From the NCBI GenBank assembly GCA_021234155.1, contig JAJEKV010000041.1, positions 302,835 through 366,834 of the forward strand: a DNA stretch of 64,000 nucleotides, read 5' to 3'. Shown here piece by piece: positions 1 to 13,329 of the stretch (the stretch's first letter is position 1; every line of letters begins with the position of its first letter). The translations under genes were made by a program, and so were the position numbers. Origin of the DNA: Isoetes taiwanensis (lineage: Eukaryota; Streptophyta; Lycopodiopsida; Isoetales; Isoetaceae). The notes beneath the pieces were generated by a model, which saw nothing but the letters and a program-made list of their open reading frames with translations, was not told the DNA's origin and ran no database searches.

Positions 1-2697
1 TGCAGTGTAATGACAAAGCACAACATACCTAGAACAGGAATGCACTCTAAACTTTGATTAAAGCAGGAATGCTCCTATTGCCACAGGCAATATAGCATAA
101 TAGAACAATACAATCCAATATTGAGTGCCACTCATATGTAACCCTTATTTCCTCCCATAAGACTGATCAATTTCACAATACAAGCACCCATTACTAGTCT
201 TAGATAGAAATTGGAAGAGCAAAACAAGATGGAGTTGCATGCAAAAATATGAAGGCAGAAAAGAAGGAATAGATAGATGATGATAGATACTCAGCAAAAT
301 TGCAACCTAAACAAAAGTATCCAAAGGCTTTGATGATACTACATGCCTATGCACTGTGAGACATATAAATAGATGCTACTCCAACCAAAAAATAATTTCA
401 CCCCATTTACGCCCCAACAGCCTCGACCATCTCCTAGTTCTTCAAGGAGCACTCCAAATGGAAGGGCGAAATGCCTTAGGACTCCAATCGTAGGCCTAAG
501 TAATACTAGTTAGGTGCTAGGGTATAAGTGCTCAGATAATGCATTCAAATAAAATATAGGTGGTTTAGGGCAAGTTAATAATGATTAACTAGTAATAAGG
601 TTATTAGGACCTATTAATTCTATGACGACATATTAATCCCACAATTAGGATTATTAGACCCGATCGTAGGCCTTCCTATATCCTGACATCGTTTTGGACA
701 CATGCTTTGCATGCCATATCGTCAAAAGCACCTTTGCAAGATATATCTTTCTTATAAAAAATCTCCACATTACTGTCTTCGCCTGAGCTTTACAAGATCA
801 ATGAAGCCCTTAGTTGTGGCGATAGCATAAGCTTGCCGGATGTGGGCATCACTAAAGCAAGTTGTTGGCTTTTATCCTCAAACCCATTTGAGGAGTAGGG
901 ACTCTTTTGTCAGAACGGCAACTCTTTATTCCTCTCTTGGTTTATGCTATGCTAACTAAGACACTCGCAATATTTTTGGCATATGGTGGATTAATTTAAG
1001 TCGAGTGGATCCAACTTATAAGTGGGCATTTCTTCATTTTGAATCAAGATCTGCGCTATTTCTGCGGCTTATAAATCGATCCGCAACTTTAGGTTGAGCC
1101 TTGTGTTTTCATCTCAAGCTCGTGACCGCCTTCATAGTTTCCTTCTTTCAACGCTCATATTTCAATGAACCGGATCCACAGAATGTGCAGCTTAACCGTG
1201 ATCCCAAATGTAAGGAAATGCCGGACACAAGCAGAGTTGCAGAGGGAAAATAATAATTTTTAGGCAAGTTAAAATCAATGCACATATACGGATACTATGA
1301 TTTTATTACAATTAGATTAGATAGAACTGCATGATAGTTATAGTCTCAAGATTTCCAAAATAGGTCCGCATAACTTAAACCGCCATGAAGGCATCAATCT
1401 AAAACTCTATTTCGGGGACTCCTCTCGAATCATGTTGTTGTTATTCACGTTGTTCTTGGTAATACATAATATCTGTATTTTCTAAAATGTTTAAAATCTC
1501 AGCATGATGCTTGGCCCCACATTTGTTGCTTACATAAACATTTCACAGATGATTGATATTCTTAACAGTATGATGTAATTTTGTAGCCATTATGGGCATT
1601 TCCTTAAGTTTAATGCATTTGTATTTTGCCTACATCCAAGGCTGTTCCACAAGTCTCAATACTTGGATTTAATAGACGGCTGCATTTTAAATGGTAACCA
1701 TTTTTCGGTCACTTTATTATCTTATTTCTGTTTGTATATGGTGCCCATACGAAGTTTATTATTATCAGGTGTAGAAGATGCTGGTAATCACTGTTGAGAT
1801 GCAATCCCATTTTTGCATGCATCTATGACAAGAAAGGAAAGGCTGTGCATTTTTGGCGAAAGCTACACATTTATTTATTTAAGGACAAAAGATATATCAA
1901 TGATCACGTTGTTTATGGCAGGCGCTGTGGAGCCGTGAAGTGGTGGACTAAGCATGTTTAAGTAAAATTACAGTCAAAGTATATTTCAAAGCTGGCCCAT
2001 GCTCCTGCCTATAACATGCATTTGTGTGTGGGGATGGAGACGTTGTGTGGGGATGGAGACGCTTGCAGTTCACTGCTGTGGACATCTGTTTCATCAACAC
2101 TAGGTGAACATAATTGAACGATTTGTATTGCTTTTGTTGGATGATCACTCCCTCAGGCAGAAGCTACATTACCATTAGTTTATGCAGTGGTGTTACATGC
2201 ATAGGCATGGCCTCAGAATCGTGAGCAGGAGTTCCCCGGACAATCAACTCTTCACCCTCCAAACTCCCAGCCCACGTCATTTCAGTCATGTTGCATTGTC
2301 TGTACTAGCTGTTCCACATGATGAGATACTCTACCAGTGATACATACAATCAAGATTCCTGTAAAGTACAATTCTCAGTATAGTGTTAGCCTTTGCATGT
2401 TGGAAAAATAAAATGGGGCATCTCTAGTTTGAGAATATTTGTAGTGTTATCACTAAGTTGGTTTGGTACCTCTTTAAGTTCAAATTGCTCCCATTGCTAC
2501 TTTGGCGTGCTCGGGCTGCGGGCAATGTATGGATATTTGTATACGTCTAAACTTATATAAATGTGGTAATGTTAGTTCCTAGGATGACAAATTCATCTTT
2601 TACTTGGATCTTATACTTTTGTAGGTCGTTAAAGTTTGCCATGCACTTTGGCCCATATGTGTCTCTTGGGTTTATGGAAATTGGGTTTCTTATTTGT
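1..2697. other. Intergenic, no gene recognised
   Basis: AT-rich sequence with frequent stops in all frames. The only local structure I can point to is a short tandem duplication near 2025-2062, where a G-rich unit of about 19 bp (containing GGGGATGGAGACG) occurs twice in a row. No domain, tRNA or transposon terminus was recognised. Confidence 0.5.
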
Positions 2698-3772
2698 CCA
2701 CAAGGAGGAAAACCTACTTACACGCGATAAGTGCCGATGGAAACAAACACATCAATAAAAGTCCACCATATTTACTGGCACCGCCAAACAATTACCAAAT
2801 GGAATTTGGTTACTGTTTTGTTGGGAAACAAACAGTAAAAAGTCCATCTTAGCAGAACCAATCCACTGCATGCATAAGGTTATGTATATCTCTTAAAAAG
2901 TCTATCTTAGAACTAACTACTTGCATGCATAAGGTTATGCATATTGGGGAGAATGGAATATATTCGCACACGTAAGTAAATAAACTCAGGCCAAATGGCA
3001 TCTTACCGCAATTGCCATGTGGTCCAAATTTACATCTAATTGCAAATTGTAATGCGTGCCGATTTTTTATTTAGGTCAATTAATGTAAACATTTTAGAGA
3101 CCTCACCAACAATTTTGCCACATACCAATTATGATTTGTTTAACTAAAGAAGGCAATGGAATTTACATCTTAGTAAAGCACTATTATGCATAAGTTCATA
3201 GAGTTCAAAAAGGAGTGTAGGTTTGCAAGAAAGAGGCATTTAATTTAATTTAATTTATTACTAAAGCTCTAAAAAATTTAGGAGCTAATTCCACAAAGGC
3301 TATAACTTATAAAAGATCATACGCTTTTTTCTAAAATATGTACCCTTTTGGCTATTGAAAAACCCTTATTAAACTTTTTATGCATGAAAACCCTTATTTC
3401 TCAATTTAATTTTCCAAAAAAAACTAAAAAGCATTTGCCAACGTAATTGATTATTAATGTTTCAATACAAAGAGGCATTTAGGTGGCTTTTAATATTTGG
3501 TAATTAATGTTTACGTAGAAATGGAACCTGGTCCTTAAGATTTGCTATCCAAAGGCCTTCAATCAAACGTTTACGAGAAATTCCTTAAGAAGAGCAAGAG
3601 GTTGATATTTTGGGATGATTTATTAACAGTTTGTACTATATTGTTTTTAGCTTTCTCTGCTGGCCTCAGCTTTGGGATAATAGTTGAAGCATCTCTTGAA
3701 TCCTACTATTCGGTGAGAAGCAAAGCCATTCTGAATGATATGTGCCACTTCTAGCGTGTGGCAAATGTGCTT
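2698..3772 (+). repeat. Dispersed repeat family, copy A
   Basis: This unit begins with CCACAAGGAGGAAAA and is followed head-to-tail by copy B. It shares with copies B and C the block with GTGTAGGTTTGCA, a triplicated AATTT run, the block ending CATTTGCCAACG, and the block with CTATCCAAAGGCCTTC. Its last 230 bp encode a 70-residue open frame (3542-3754) containing a strongly hydrophobic stretch of about 25 residues. The same segment recurs in copy C with small indels that break the frame, so the open frame may be a remnant of a protein once carried by the element. No terminal inverted repeat or target duplication was seen. Confidence 0.65.
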
Positions 3773-4712
3773 CCACAAGGAGGAAAAACTACTTACATGT
3801 GATAAGGTATGATAGAGAATGAAATATTATCACAAAGGAATAAAGTCCGACCAAATTTATATTTTTACTTGGCAACCGCAATGGGCCAATTTCATTTCGG
3901 TCAAATTGGCATCGTTTTGTTGGGAAACAAATAGTATTTTGCCAAATAACAATTTCTCTTATGAAAAAAAAAAAAGTCTATCTTATGAGAACTAACTACT
4001 TGCATGCATAAGGTTATGCATATTGGGAGAATGAATTATATCACACATGCTTATAAATAAACTCAGGCCAAATTTACATCTTACTTGGCAATTGCCATGC
4101 GGTCTAAATTTACATCTTACTTGGCAATTGCAATGCGTGCCGATTTTTATTTAGATCAATTTGACAACGCTTTTTAAGACTCACCAACAATATTTTGCCA
4201 CATACCAATTACCTTATGATTTGTTTAATTAAAGAAGGTAGTCATGGACATGTATATCTTAGTAAAGCATATTATGTACTATTATGCATAAGTTCATAGA
4301 GTTCAAAAGGGAGTGTAGGTTTGCAGTGAAAGAGGCATTTAATTTAATTTAATTTATTACTAAAGCTCTAAAATTTAGGAGCTAATTCATTGCTGGCCAT
4401 AACTTATAAAAGATCATATGCTTTTTCTAAAATATGTACCCCTATTGGCTATTGAAAAAAACCTTATTAAACTTTATGCATGAAAAAACCCTTTATTTCT
4501 GAATTTAATTTCTTCAAAAAAAAAAAAAAAAAAACCTTGCTAAAAAAAAAGCATTTGCCAACGAATTGATTATTAATGTTTCAATACAAAGAGGCATTTA
4601 GGGTGGCTTTTTAATATTTGGTAATTAATGTTTACGTAGAAACGTGGAACCTGATCCTTAAGATTTGCTATCCAAAGGCCTTCAATCAAACGTTACGAGA
4701 AATTCCTTAACA
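3773..4712 (+). repeat. Dispersed repeat family, copy B
   Basis: Directly abuts copy A in the same orientation and restarts at the same CCACAAGGAGGAAAA sequence. It runs parallel to copy A up to the AATTCCTTAA block near 4710, where it stops before the hydrophobic-ORF segment found in A and C. It carries expanded poly(A) runs (for example near 4517). The head-to-tail layout suggests unequal exchange or tandem insertion rather than two independent integrations. Confidence 0.65.
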
Positions 4713-6645
4713 CTAGAGTTGTCTCGATATGGACCCAAATGGGTTGATTTGAAGTATATTTTCTAAATTCTATCCCATGCTCTTGGTAAAGAATTTGAAC
4801 AAATGCTTCTACTATGTCATTCCCTAATAGTGCACATATGAGACAAAATAGATTCTAAATTTAAAGATCTAGTCGTTGTCAATTACAACTATGGCAACTA
4901 ATGGGGTAAGCAAACTTTTTATTGTGGTCGATATTTTTCCATCATCTTCATATATGATTTTAGCGCAACAGCCTAACCTCGAGTGTCACATTATCTTAAA
5001 GCCCAGCCATCGTGTATCAAAAGATGAGGTGGATTCTCTAAATACCATTAGATTTTGATCTAACTAAAAGAACGACGAAGAAAAATACTAATCCATGCCT
5101 TTGGAGATCGTCGTCTCCCTCGTCTTTCAAACCCCTGCCTGTCTAATATTAATATATTGTTTCTAATTTTTTCAATTCATAAAGTTTGTAATGCATGAAG
5201 TTAGTTAACCATGCCAAAAATTCTAACTACAAAATGTGATGTAATTATAGAGTAATAATTTTTTGAATTGAGATGTCAAAATATCTAAAAGACCCATTTG
5301 GGTCCCTAGAACCTTAGATTCTTGTTTATTCAATAAGTATCTCATTTTTTAAAAAGATTGAAATGAAACTTTGGAGATGAGCACTAATTAGTATTCCTTC
5401 CCATAATAAAATATTATTGCCTTCATGCCAAGTTCCTTTTACCTAAGTGCACGAGGTAAGGAATATTTGCAAATTTTTCTCCCATACTTATTTGCTACAT
5501 CCATGATAATTTGTGATCTTAAAGTTCATCGACTATAAAATAGAACTTTTTGCCCTCACTTGTCTAAAAATTTGGAAAATAAACTTGTAGAACTCGAATT
5601 TGAAAGAAATCGATGAAATGGTAAAATCGTCCTAACCCAATTAGGTCCCCATTCAAGGTGAAGATGTTAGCGTTATTTAAGCTTCTAAAATGTCGCTTTG
5701 TAATCATATTCGACCTGCTTTGTTGAAACTAAAACAAGCTAGCCATCTTACTAGACCATAGAACCTTTTAATGCAAGATCTTATTTGATTTTTTTTTTGC
5801 TGAAGGACGCCGACTTTATTCAATCAAAGAGTCAAATACAAGTATAAATGCAGAGACAGAATAAAATCTCAATGGATAAGCTGAGACCCACCGAAAGAAG
5901 CAACCCGCCTTTAAGCATAAGAGTGCACATCCAAAACTCCTCAAAATCAATCACTTTTGTAGGGGCAAGTGAAGAACAATGATAATGACTTTTACAATGT
6001 AACCTTTGAGCTTTTGAGAACACGATCTTATTTGATGTAACGTATGCCAAGTTATTGTAGACTAGAAATGCAATTTAAGATTCAAAGGTTCTAAATTGAT
6101 ATCGTGAGCAAAGTGATCGCCTCACCATCGTAGCATTCCATGCTTTTCAATGACCATAATATTTGCCGGTCATTGGTCCGATGTTTTTCGATAGCCCAAG
6201 CACAATGTTGCCCAAGACCCGACCGCTTCACGCAGATCAATTCTAGCAAATCCGCAATTCATCTCTTACATCATCGATCATCTACTATTGTGTGAACTTC
6301 TATCCTCATAACTTTTGCTTAGGCTTATCCATTCAATCTAACCAATAACCTTCACATTATATATGACATGATTTTCACAACACCGTTTCGTACTAAATCG
6401 AATCAATGGTGAAAACTATAAAGTGATAAAACTGTATTCTTAGTTTTGTTTTCCTTCAACCAAGACCCATGTGTGTAATGTTTGAAACAAAGATGTGTAA
6501 TGTTTTTACAACTACAATCAGAGGTTTTAGAAAGGTAAGGCAAAGGTAAGGCTTGGATAATCCGTGGAAATGTCCTAAGATAAACTAGGATTCAATACGT
6601 AAAAGCACCATTTGAACATTAGCAGAAAGAGGTTTGCGTGAAAGA
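4713..6645. other. Spacer between repeat copies B and C, no gene recognised
   Basis: AT-rich DNA. Open frames of 60 aa (4876-5058) and 72 aa (5832-6050, minus) have no recognisable motif and are probably chance. No RNA gene or transposon end identified. Confidence 0.4.
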
Positions 6646-7233
6646 GTGTAGGTTTGCAGAAAGAGGCATTTAATTTAATTTAATTTATTACTAAAGCTCT
6701 AAAAATCTAGGAGCTAATTCCTCACTGTGCCATAACTTATAAAAGATCATACGCTTTTTTCTAAAATATGTACCCTATTGGCTATTGAAAAAACCCTTAT
6801 TAAACTTTTTTTTTTTTTATGCATGAAAACCCTTATTTCTCAATTTAATTTCTTCCAAAAAAAAAAAAAACTTGCTAAAAAGCATTTGCCAACGAATTGA
6901 TTATTAATGTTTCAATACAAAGAGGCATTTAGGGTGGCTTTAATATTTGGTAATTAATGTTTACGAGAAACGGGAACCCGGTCCTTAAGATTTGCTATCC
7001 AAAGGCCTTCAATCAAACGCTACTTGAAATTCCTTAAGAAGAGCAAGTACATCGTGAAGAGGTTGATATTTTGGGATGATTTATTAACAGCTTGTACTAT
7101 ATTGTTTTTAGCTTCTGCTGGGCTCAGCCTTGGGATAATAGTTCAAGCATCTCTTGAATCCTACTATTCTAAGTGAGAAGCAAAGTCATTGTGAATGATA
7201 TGTGCCACTTCTAGCATGTGGCAATGTGCTTCC
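6646..7233 (+). repeat. Dispersed repeat family, copy C (right part only)
   Basis: Begins at the GTGTAGGTTTGCA block and continues through the CTATCCAAAGGCCTTC block to the hydrophobic-ORF segment, ending at the same ATGTGCTTCC as copy A. The left 500 bp present in A and B is missing. Small indels relative to copy A destroy the reading frame of the hydrophobic segment. Confidence 0.65.
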
Positions 7234-7573
7234 TATGGTAAAGATATGGAAATATGGAACCGCAACCCTAAGCATTAGTCCGTCAGAGAAGTAAACACCG
7301 CTTGTTTTGAAAGCAAAGGAATTTGAAGCATATGATCATCCACTAGATAATCAAATCATGAGTTTTGAATTTCGTTACACATCTACCCATTTCAGCCATT
7401 CATGACTAATGCCGGCATCGCGCAAAAGTATAAAAGGTTAGAGTAGTAAGTCATGCATTAAGCCTTGACTTAGATTTGAACTCGCATCCTATACACATGC
7501 CACAAATGCCTCAATCATAAGCCTTAAGGTTATGAACCATTTACAACACTTTTGATTGCCCCCCCAAGTATAA

Positions 7574-8255
7574 GGGGCAATTCGTTAGGGAGGGTTGGTT
7601 TTGGCATATTCGCATATCGTGGGTATATATGATAACTGACGGCCGCCATTATCGATTGTTTTTCCGGGCGTGAAAAACTTTTTGTTTTTTTATGCATGAA
7701 TATACGCTTAAGGTTTTCCGTGTTTTGGACGCCAAATTATTTTTCCAAATGATCGGAACTCGCTTTTTTTTGTGAAAACTATTGGTTTTTTAACCTTTGG
7801 GCTAGAGATTCCTTTTTTAGAATTTATCTTTGGATTTTTATTTTTAAAACAAACTATTTTTTTATTGGAATGTATTTATAGAAAAGGATTTGTAATCCCT
7901 TCACGCTTTCTAGCCCCGCTGAGGGGCAATTCGCTAGGGGAGGGTTGGTTTTGCATATTCGCATATCGTGGGTATATCCGATAACTGATGGTCAATTATC
8001 GATTGTTTTTCCGCTAGGAAAAAAACTTTTGGTTTTTTTATGATGAATATACGCTTGTTTTCCGTGTTTTGACGCCAAATTATTTTTCCTGGGCGATCGA
8101 ACTCGCTTTTTTTTGTGAAAAACTATTGGTTTTTTAACCTTTGGGCTAGAGATTCCTTTTTTAGAATTTATCTTTGGGTTTTTATTTTAAAACAAACTAT
8201 TTTTTTATTGAATGTATTTATAGAAAAGGATTTGTAATCCCTTCACGCTTTCTAG
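7574..8255 (+). repeat. 349-bp tandem duplication
   Basis: Two head-to-tail copies, 7574-7922 and 7923-8255. Each opens with GGGGCAATTCG and closes with CTTCACGCTTTCTAG. Between them most bases agree, but differences are clustered in short GC-rich patches (for example after TTGTTTTTCC in each copy) rather than scattered. T-rich homopolymers dominate the unit. The open frame 7772-7984 crosses the copy junction and is not convincing as a gene. The element type is unknown. Confidence 0.7.
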
Positions 8256-8269
8256 ATTGAACTTTAAAT

Positions 8270-9575
8270 ATCCGCTCATGATTTCTCGTGATATGGGGAC
8301 CATGGGCAACCCAAAGGATGCGCCAATTGTTTCAAACAGATGCCTGAGAAAGATTCAATTGCTTGGGTTGCCATGATTGAGGCTTATGCTCAACTGGGAT
8401 CTCAAAAGTGCTCAACAAATTTTCAACAAATGCAAATTGAAGGCATAAGGCCGATAGGGCTGCCTTTGTGAGTATTATAAATGCATGTTCTCGCCAAATC
8501 GCCTTTAGAAGAAGGCAGAGAATGCACAAGTTCATTGTGGATTGTGGAGTGGAGTCCCATGTCGCCGCCCTGAAATGCACTCATAAATATGTACGCCAAG
8601 AAGTGTGGCGCTTTACAAGATGCAAGGGAAGTATTTGACAAAGATGCAAAGGCGGGATACAATGTTATGGACTTCCATGATTGCAGCCTATGCTCAAGAT
8701 GGGCATGGCAGAGAAGCAATACAAACTTTTTTTCAAATGCGATGGATGGCAATATGATTGATGAGGTTGTATGTGTAGGCTTTCTTTCTCGCTTGCACAT
8801 ATTGTGGTCCGATGGAGGAGGGGAGTCATTTCATTCATCTTATAAGCCACGAGCTTCATATCGCACAAAAGTTAAAAGCATTTTACATGCAAAATTGATC
8901 ATCCGGGACTACAGTGATGGCCGGATGAGGTCAAGATTTGATAAACAATATCCCTTTTGAATCGATGCTATGTTGTGGACAACATTTCTCAATTCTTGTA
9001 GAGTCTATGTTGACGAGAGAGAGCAAAGCTGCGGTCAACTTTCTTCTTATGATAGAACCCCAAAATGTTGTGGCCTATGTGTTGTTATCAAATATCTATG
9101 CCTCAATTGGTCGCTGGGACGACTGGGACAGGCAATAAAAATTAGAAATACAATGAAAGGAAAAGGCATAAAAGCTCATACAATGCTACAAAGATGATTC
9201 GATAAATAACGTAATGCATAAATTTGTTATGGGGATAAATCCCATCCAAAGTTGCAAGAGATAAATGCCGAAGCTGCAGAGGTTAAACATGTTGATAAGG
9301 GAGACAGTCTCGTGTATTATACCTTAGAGACCATCTGGGAGACAGAGGAAGAGCAGGATTTGCTTTATCAACACAAAGGAGAAGTTAGCAATTGCATTTG
9401 GTGATAAATTTAGCCCCCGAGATGCCATTACGGATAATAAAGAACCTTCAAATGTGCCCTCGCGGTCACAATGTTATCAAGCACATATCCGCCATATCAC
9501 GCCGAGAGATCATTATAAGGGATTCTCGAACGGTTCCATTACTTTAAAAATGGCATTTGTTCATGTGCCGGGTAG
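8270..9575 (+). pseudogene. PPR protein, E/DYW class, broken
   Basis: Conceptual translation in shifting frames gives the recurring pentatricopeptide signatures: a MPEKDSIAWVAMIEAYAQ-like stretch near 8340-8400, a GALQDAREVFD helix near 8610, and the E-motif phrase with YVLLSNIYASIGRWDDW near 9075-9125. A decayed DYW deaminase-like domain follows (LAIAFG near 9395, KNL.MC near 9440, HYFKNG.CSC near 9540-9570). PPR-DYW proteins edit organellar RNA at cytidines. At least five frameshifts interrupt this copy, the second cysteine of the DYW CxxCH motif is not visible, and translation stops just before the terminal DYW tripeptide. No intron is needed, as is usual for this family. It is either a dead gene or a strongly error-affected sequence. 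Confidence 0.8.
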
Positions 9576-12454
9576 TGTAAAATTTGTCTCTATATGGTGG
9601 GATGAGGAGAACCCAAGCTAATAACAAACTTTGCAAAGGCTATCATATCATAATAGGAAAGGACTCCAACGCTTAAAGCTAGATGTTGTCATAGGTTAAT
9701 TGGGCCATTTCCGGTCTAGAGTATTTATGGCACGTAATGATGAGTACCTCCCTATTCATATCATAGATTCCATGATGCATCTTTCTAAGTGCTAGATTTG
9801 CAAATGTGTTATGGGCCCAATCGTGATGCAACGTTAAGTACTGATGTGATCAAATAGTTGGAGGATCCACTATGAGAAAGACAACTGCGGCTTTTTCAAT
9901 CTAGTTGTTGATAATCCTCTTAGGTCTTTTATACCCTTTTTTTTTTTTTTACCTTCCATCTTTGTTTTGGTTCAAAGTGCACAATCTATAGTATATTTTT
10001 TCACCGCTCGTAGTTCCAAGAAGAAAGATTTATTGGTTTTAGTTGGTTCCGAAATGAAATGACACCATGAACTCCTAATTCCGTGGCTTATTTCTGGTCT
10101 GCCGCATCTACCACCCATCTTCATGTATTCCACATTTTCTTTGCATGGCCGCTACATTCCATTGCCGCTTTTAGCCATTCGTTTTCTTAGTAAGAGTTCT
10201 ACTTCTGCAAGGATCCTTTGTCACCTTGCCGGTCCCGCCTTCCTTCTTCCTTCTTCTCTCTTGCACTCTAGCACCTGGCCATGACAGTGGACACCTATAT
10301 TCCCTGATAGACTACTCACACATGGGACTCCATTGACAAGGAGGAAACATTGCATCAAGATCGGTCTCCGACATCCGCAATATCATATTCTCGCTAGTAT
10401 GGGAGATACCATCGCCTCAATGCATTGGTTTTTCACACTTTGAGGTTTGCTTGAGGCTTGCATTCAAATACTTTGCAGCTTGGTCGAATAAATTTTCATT
10501 TTGCTACCATAATTCATTTGACTTATGCCATCGGGTACCGGCCATATCACACATTGGGGCTGAAATGTTGAAGCATGCATTAATGCATTGCCATTGATTT
10601 GCTCTCTCGCTATATCATTGACATCTACCTTTCATGGGCCCTTGTTCTATGAGCTCACCAAGGCCATTCCTTGCCTTCTTATCATCCTCGCAAGAAGCTT
10701 TATTGACAAAGATCAACTGATGGAGTTTGAATGCTTCGTTTGTTTTGTTTATGGGAGCACACCATTATGTTCAACACATGGTTGCCGCTACCGCACATGA
10801 GGGTCGGGCTATTTTTTAATGTTAATGTGCTTTTCGTGCATCCCCGCAGCCTTCTCGCTTGTACTTCTAGATCATGGCCATGGCATGGAGAAAACATGAC
10901 ATGAAGAATTGTTTTGTAACAAATACTTATGCTATGACAAATACCTTTGACAATCTACAAAGATTGCTCGTGATCACATGTTGATGCTAGATTTTTCTCA
11001 TCCTTTTCGCCATTCTGATATGTTCTACGCTTTTTTTATAAAAACCCCGCCATCTCAGATTGCTTCTTTGCCTCCTTCAAATTATTTGGTCTTGTATCCG
11101 GCTAGTTTGCCCCACGCCTCAGATTTCTCCACCACTCACACTCACACTCACACTCACACTCATCATCAAGCCTCTTTCATTCACATTCTTCCAACATCCA
11201 CACTAAAATGGCATCCATTACAGCCAACTCAAGATAACATTGCACCCAACTCCAGCTTTTGCAAACACACAAGAAGCAACGTATTTCCCAGCTATATGGA
11301 GAACCTTGTCCAACAAGCCAAACAATGAGATACACGCCTAGTGCTTTGTACTTATGGAAATATCTTTCGGATGCGTAAGCAAAATTTGTAGCTCTTTTCT
11401 CAACACATTATAGATGAAGAAGGAATCACCGCAATTACAAATTCAGCAGCTTCAAGACCAAGCACGCTACCGTTACCAATACCGAAAAGCCGGAGCATGG
11501 GTCTCAATCACCAAGTAAGTACACTTCAAAATTAAAACATTTGAGAAAATGAATAATGTTGCTAATTCAGATAACAATGTTCCCATCTCATAGCTACACG
11601 ATACGTAATCGAAATCCAAAACGATTATGGTGACCACAAGTTTACAATAAAGATTGGAGCCAGACACACATCACCCAAGTGCAACCTACTTCAATAATCA
11701 TAAACCCTCGTGCCAAGAAAAGGCATGTCTATACGTAAACCAAAAGCATGCCACCGCCCTACAAGCCATGCAAGATACCGCCGTCATCGGGAGCACAAGA
11801 TCTTGCAGAAGACGGCGCTACAAATCGCCGACGGCAACCAAGAAGAGGACATGGCAAACTTGACATTCGAAAGAACAAGAACCAATACATGATGAGTTGC
11901 AAAACGATTCTTCAAAGGTAACAAAAATCTATTTCTTATTTTGTCATTGCCAATAATACAAACTAATCTAGATTTCATAGGGGACAAGCCAAGAGTTTTG
12001 TTCAAAAGCATTTGCAGTGTCACGATTGAGGCATTTGGCGCCTCCACACATCAAATGCAACACTAGCATTCTTCGCAGTAAGAAGACCAAGAAGGAAACA
12101 CACCGACAATTGTAAATTACGACACATTAACAATTCGACGATGAAAGACATTGTGTATCCAAGTCATGTCGAAAAAAGAAGGACGAATCTTAAACAAACA
12201 ATTGTACCAATCACAAATATATGCAAGTAATTTCAAGATGTAATCGACATATGGCCTCGCAGATCAAAGGCAAATTTGAAGCACAAACTAACAATTTCGA
12301 TAGCATACGATATGTTTGTACACATTGCACAAATTAAACGTGATGAAGAAGAACACCAACAACAAGGGAAGACGATGTGAAACCGCAAATCCAAAGCCAG
12401 CATCAACACTTGTCCGCTTCCATCTACAAATGATAGAGGCAAAGCATACAAAGC
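9576..12454. other. Intergenic, no gene recognised
   Basis: No reading frame here shows a family signature. The 116-aa frame at 10978-11328 runs through a CACTCA microsatellite (11133-11163) and is low complexity. Frames at 11654-12047 have no recognisable motif. Confidence 0.4.
11133..11163. repeat. (CACTCA)n microsatellite
   Basis: About five uninterrupted copies of a CACTCA hexamer, followed by CATCATC. Confidence 0.85.
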
Positions 12455-12457
12455 ACT
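12455..12457. repeat. Target-site duplication (ACT), left
   Basis: ACT directly before the CACTACAAGAGAATG terminus; the same ACT follows the right terminus at 18455-18457. Three base pairs is the size CACTA transposases make. Confidence 0.75.
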
Positions 12458-12472
12458 CACTACAAGAGAATG
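12458..12472 (+). repeat. CACTA left terminal inverted repeat
   Basis: CACTACAAGAGAATG, perfectly matched in inverse orientation by the right end at 18440-18454. Confidence 0.85.
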
Positions 12473-12479
12473 CTAGCTT

Positions 12480-12860
12480 TTCAAAAAATTGGCCGAATAA
12501 TCGCCGAACCCCATTGCCTGATTTTAGGTTCTCGACGATATTCTCGATGAATATATTCTCGATGAATATTTCATCAAAAAACGCCATAATTTACGCCGCC
12601 AATTTCATCATTATAATCATCGCCTAAAACGCCAAGATAATCGCCGATAAGAATCGCCGAATTTTCATCATAGTTTTCATCGTAATTTTCGACACTTTAA
12701 ACGCTAGAATTTTCATCATAGTTTTCGCCGATTTTTGACACCTTAAACGTCACCGGTTTCATCGATTTTTCATCGATGTTACATTAATGGTTTCATTAAG
12801 TATTTCATCACAAATTTCGCCAAAATATTATTCTTTATGCCGACGCTTTTTTCATTATCG
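12480..12860. promoter_or_regulatory. CACTA left subterminal repeat array
   Basis: Dense short repeats built on CGCCGA(A/T), TTTTCATC and TCGATGAATAT in both orientations. The array starts directly inside the terminal repeat and fades near 12860. In the CACTA family such arrays bind the transposase or an accessory protein. The motif set differs from the TCTGACG motif at the right end. Confidence 0.6.
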
Positions 12861-13329
12861 CTTGTATTTTTGTCTAGATTGTTTCTATGTACTCTTTAAT
12901 AAACTTATGATATTGATGCTTGAATTTAATGTGTATTAAAGGTACAAATTCATAAAGAGATAAGAGTGTATATAAAACAGAATTTCTTTATTTAAATCAA
13001 AACATAGTTACATCAAGAATTGACAATCTTTACAATGCCAACCATGAGCCATGGGCTCCAGCCAACTCCATCATTCATGAAATGGAAGAAATCTGCATAA
13101 ATATACACATCTACAAATAAAAAGGACAATATGCATTTTACAACAAATATCCGTGATAAATATACACGCCCTTTGTATATCGCCCTTTGTTGTAATCATC
13201 CTTTGTTGTGTAATGTATACACGCCTACGCCCCTGAAAATAAAAAGATCGCCTCACGCCAAGAAATAAAAAGATCATATATTTATAGATGCTATTCTTGA
13301 AAAATACATTGAGGGTGGAAAACCTTACG

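Noticed and set aside
8423-8800. 125-aa minus-strand frame
   Set aside because: Antisense shadow of the PPR relic, whose plus-strand frames give clear family motifs.
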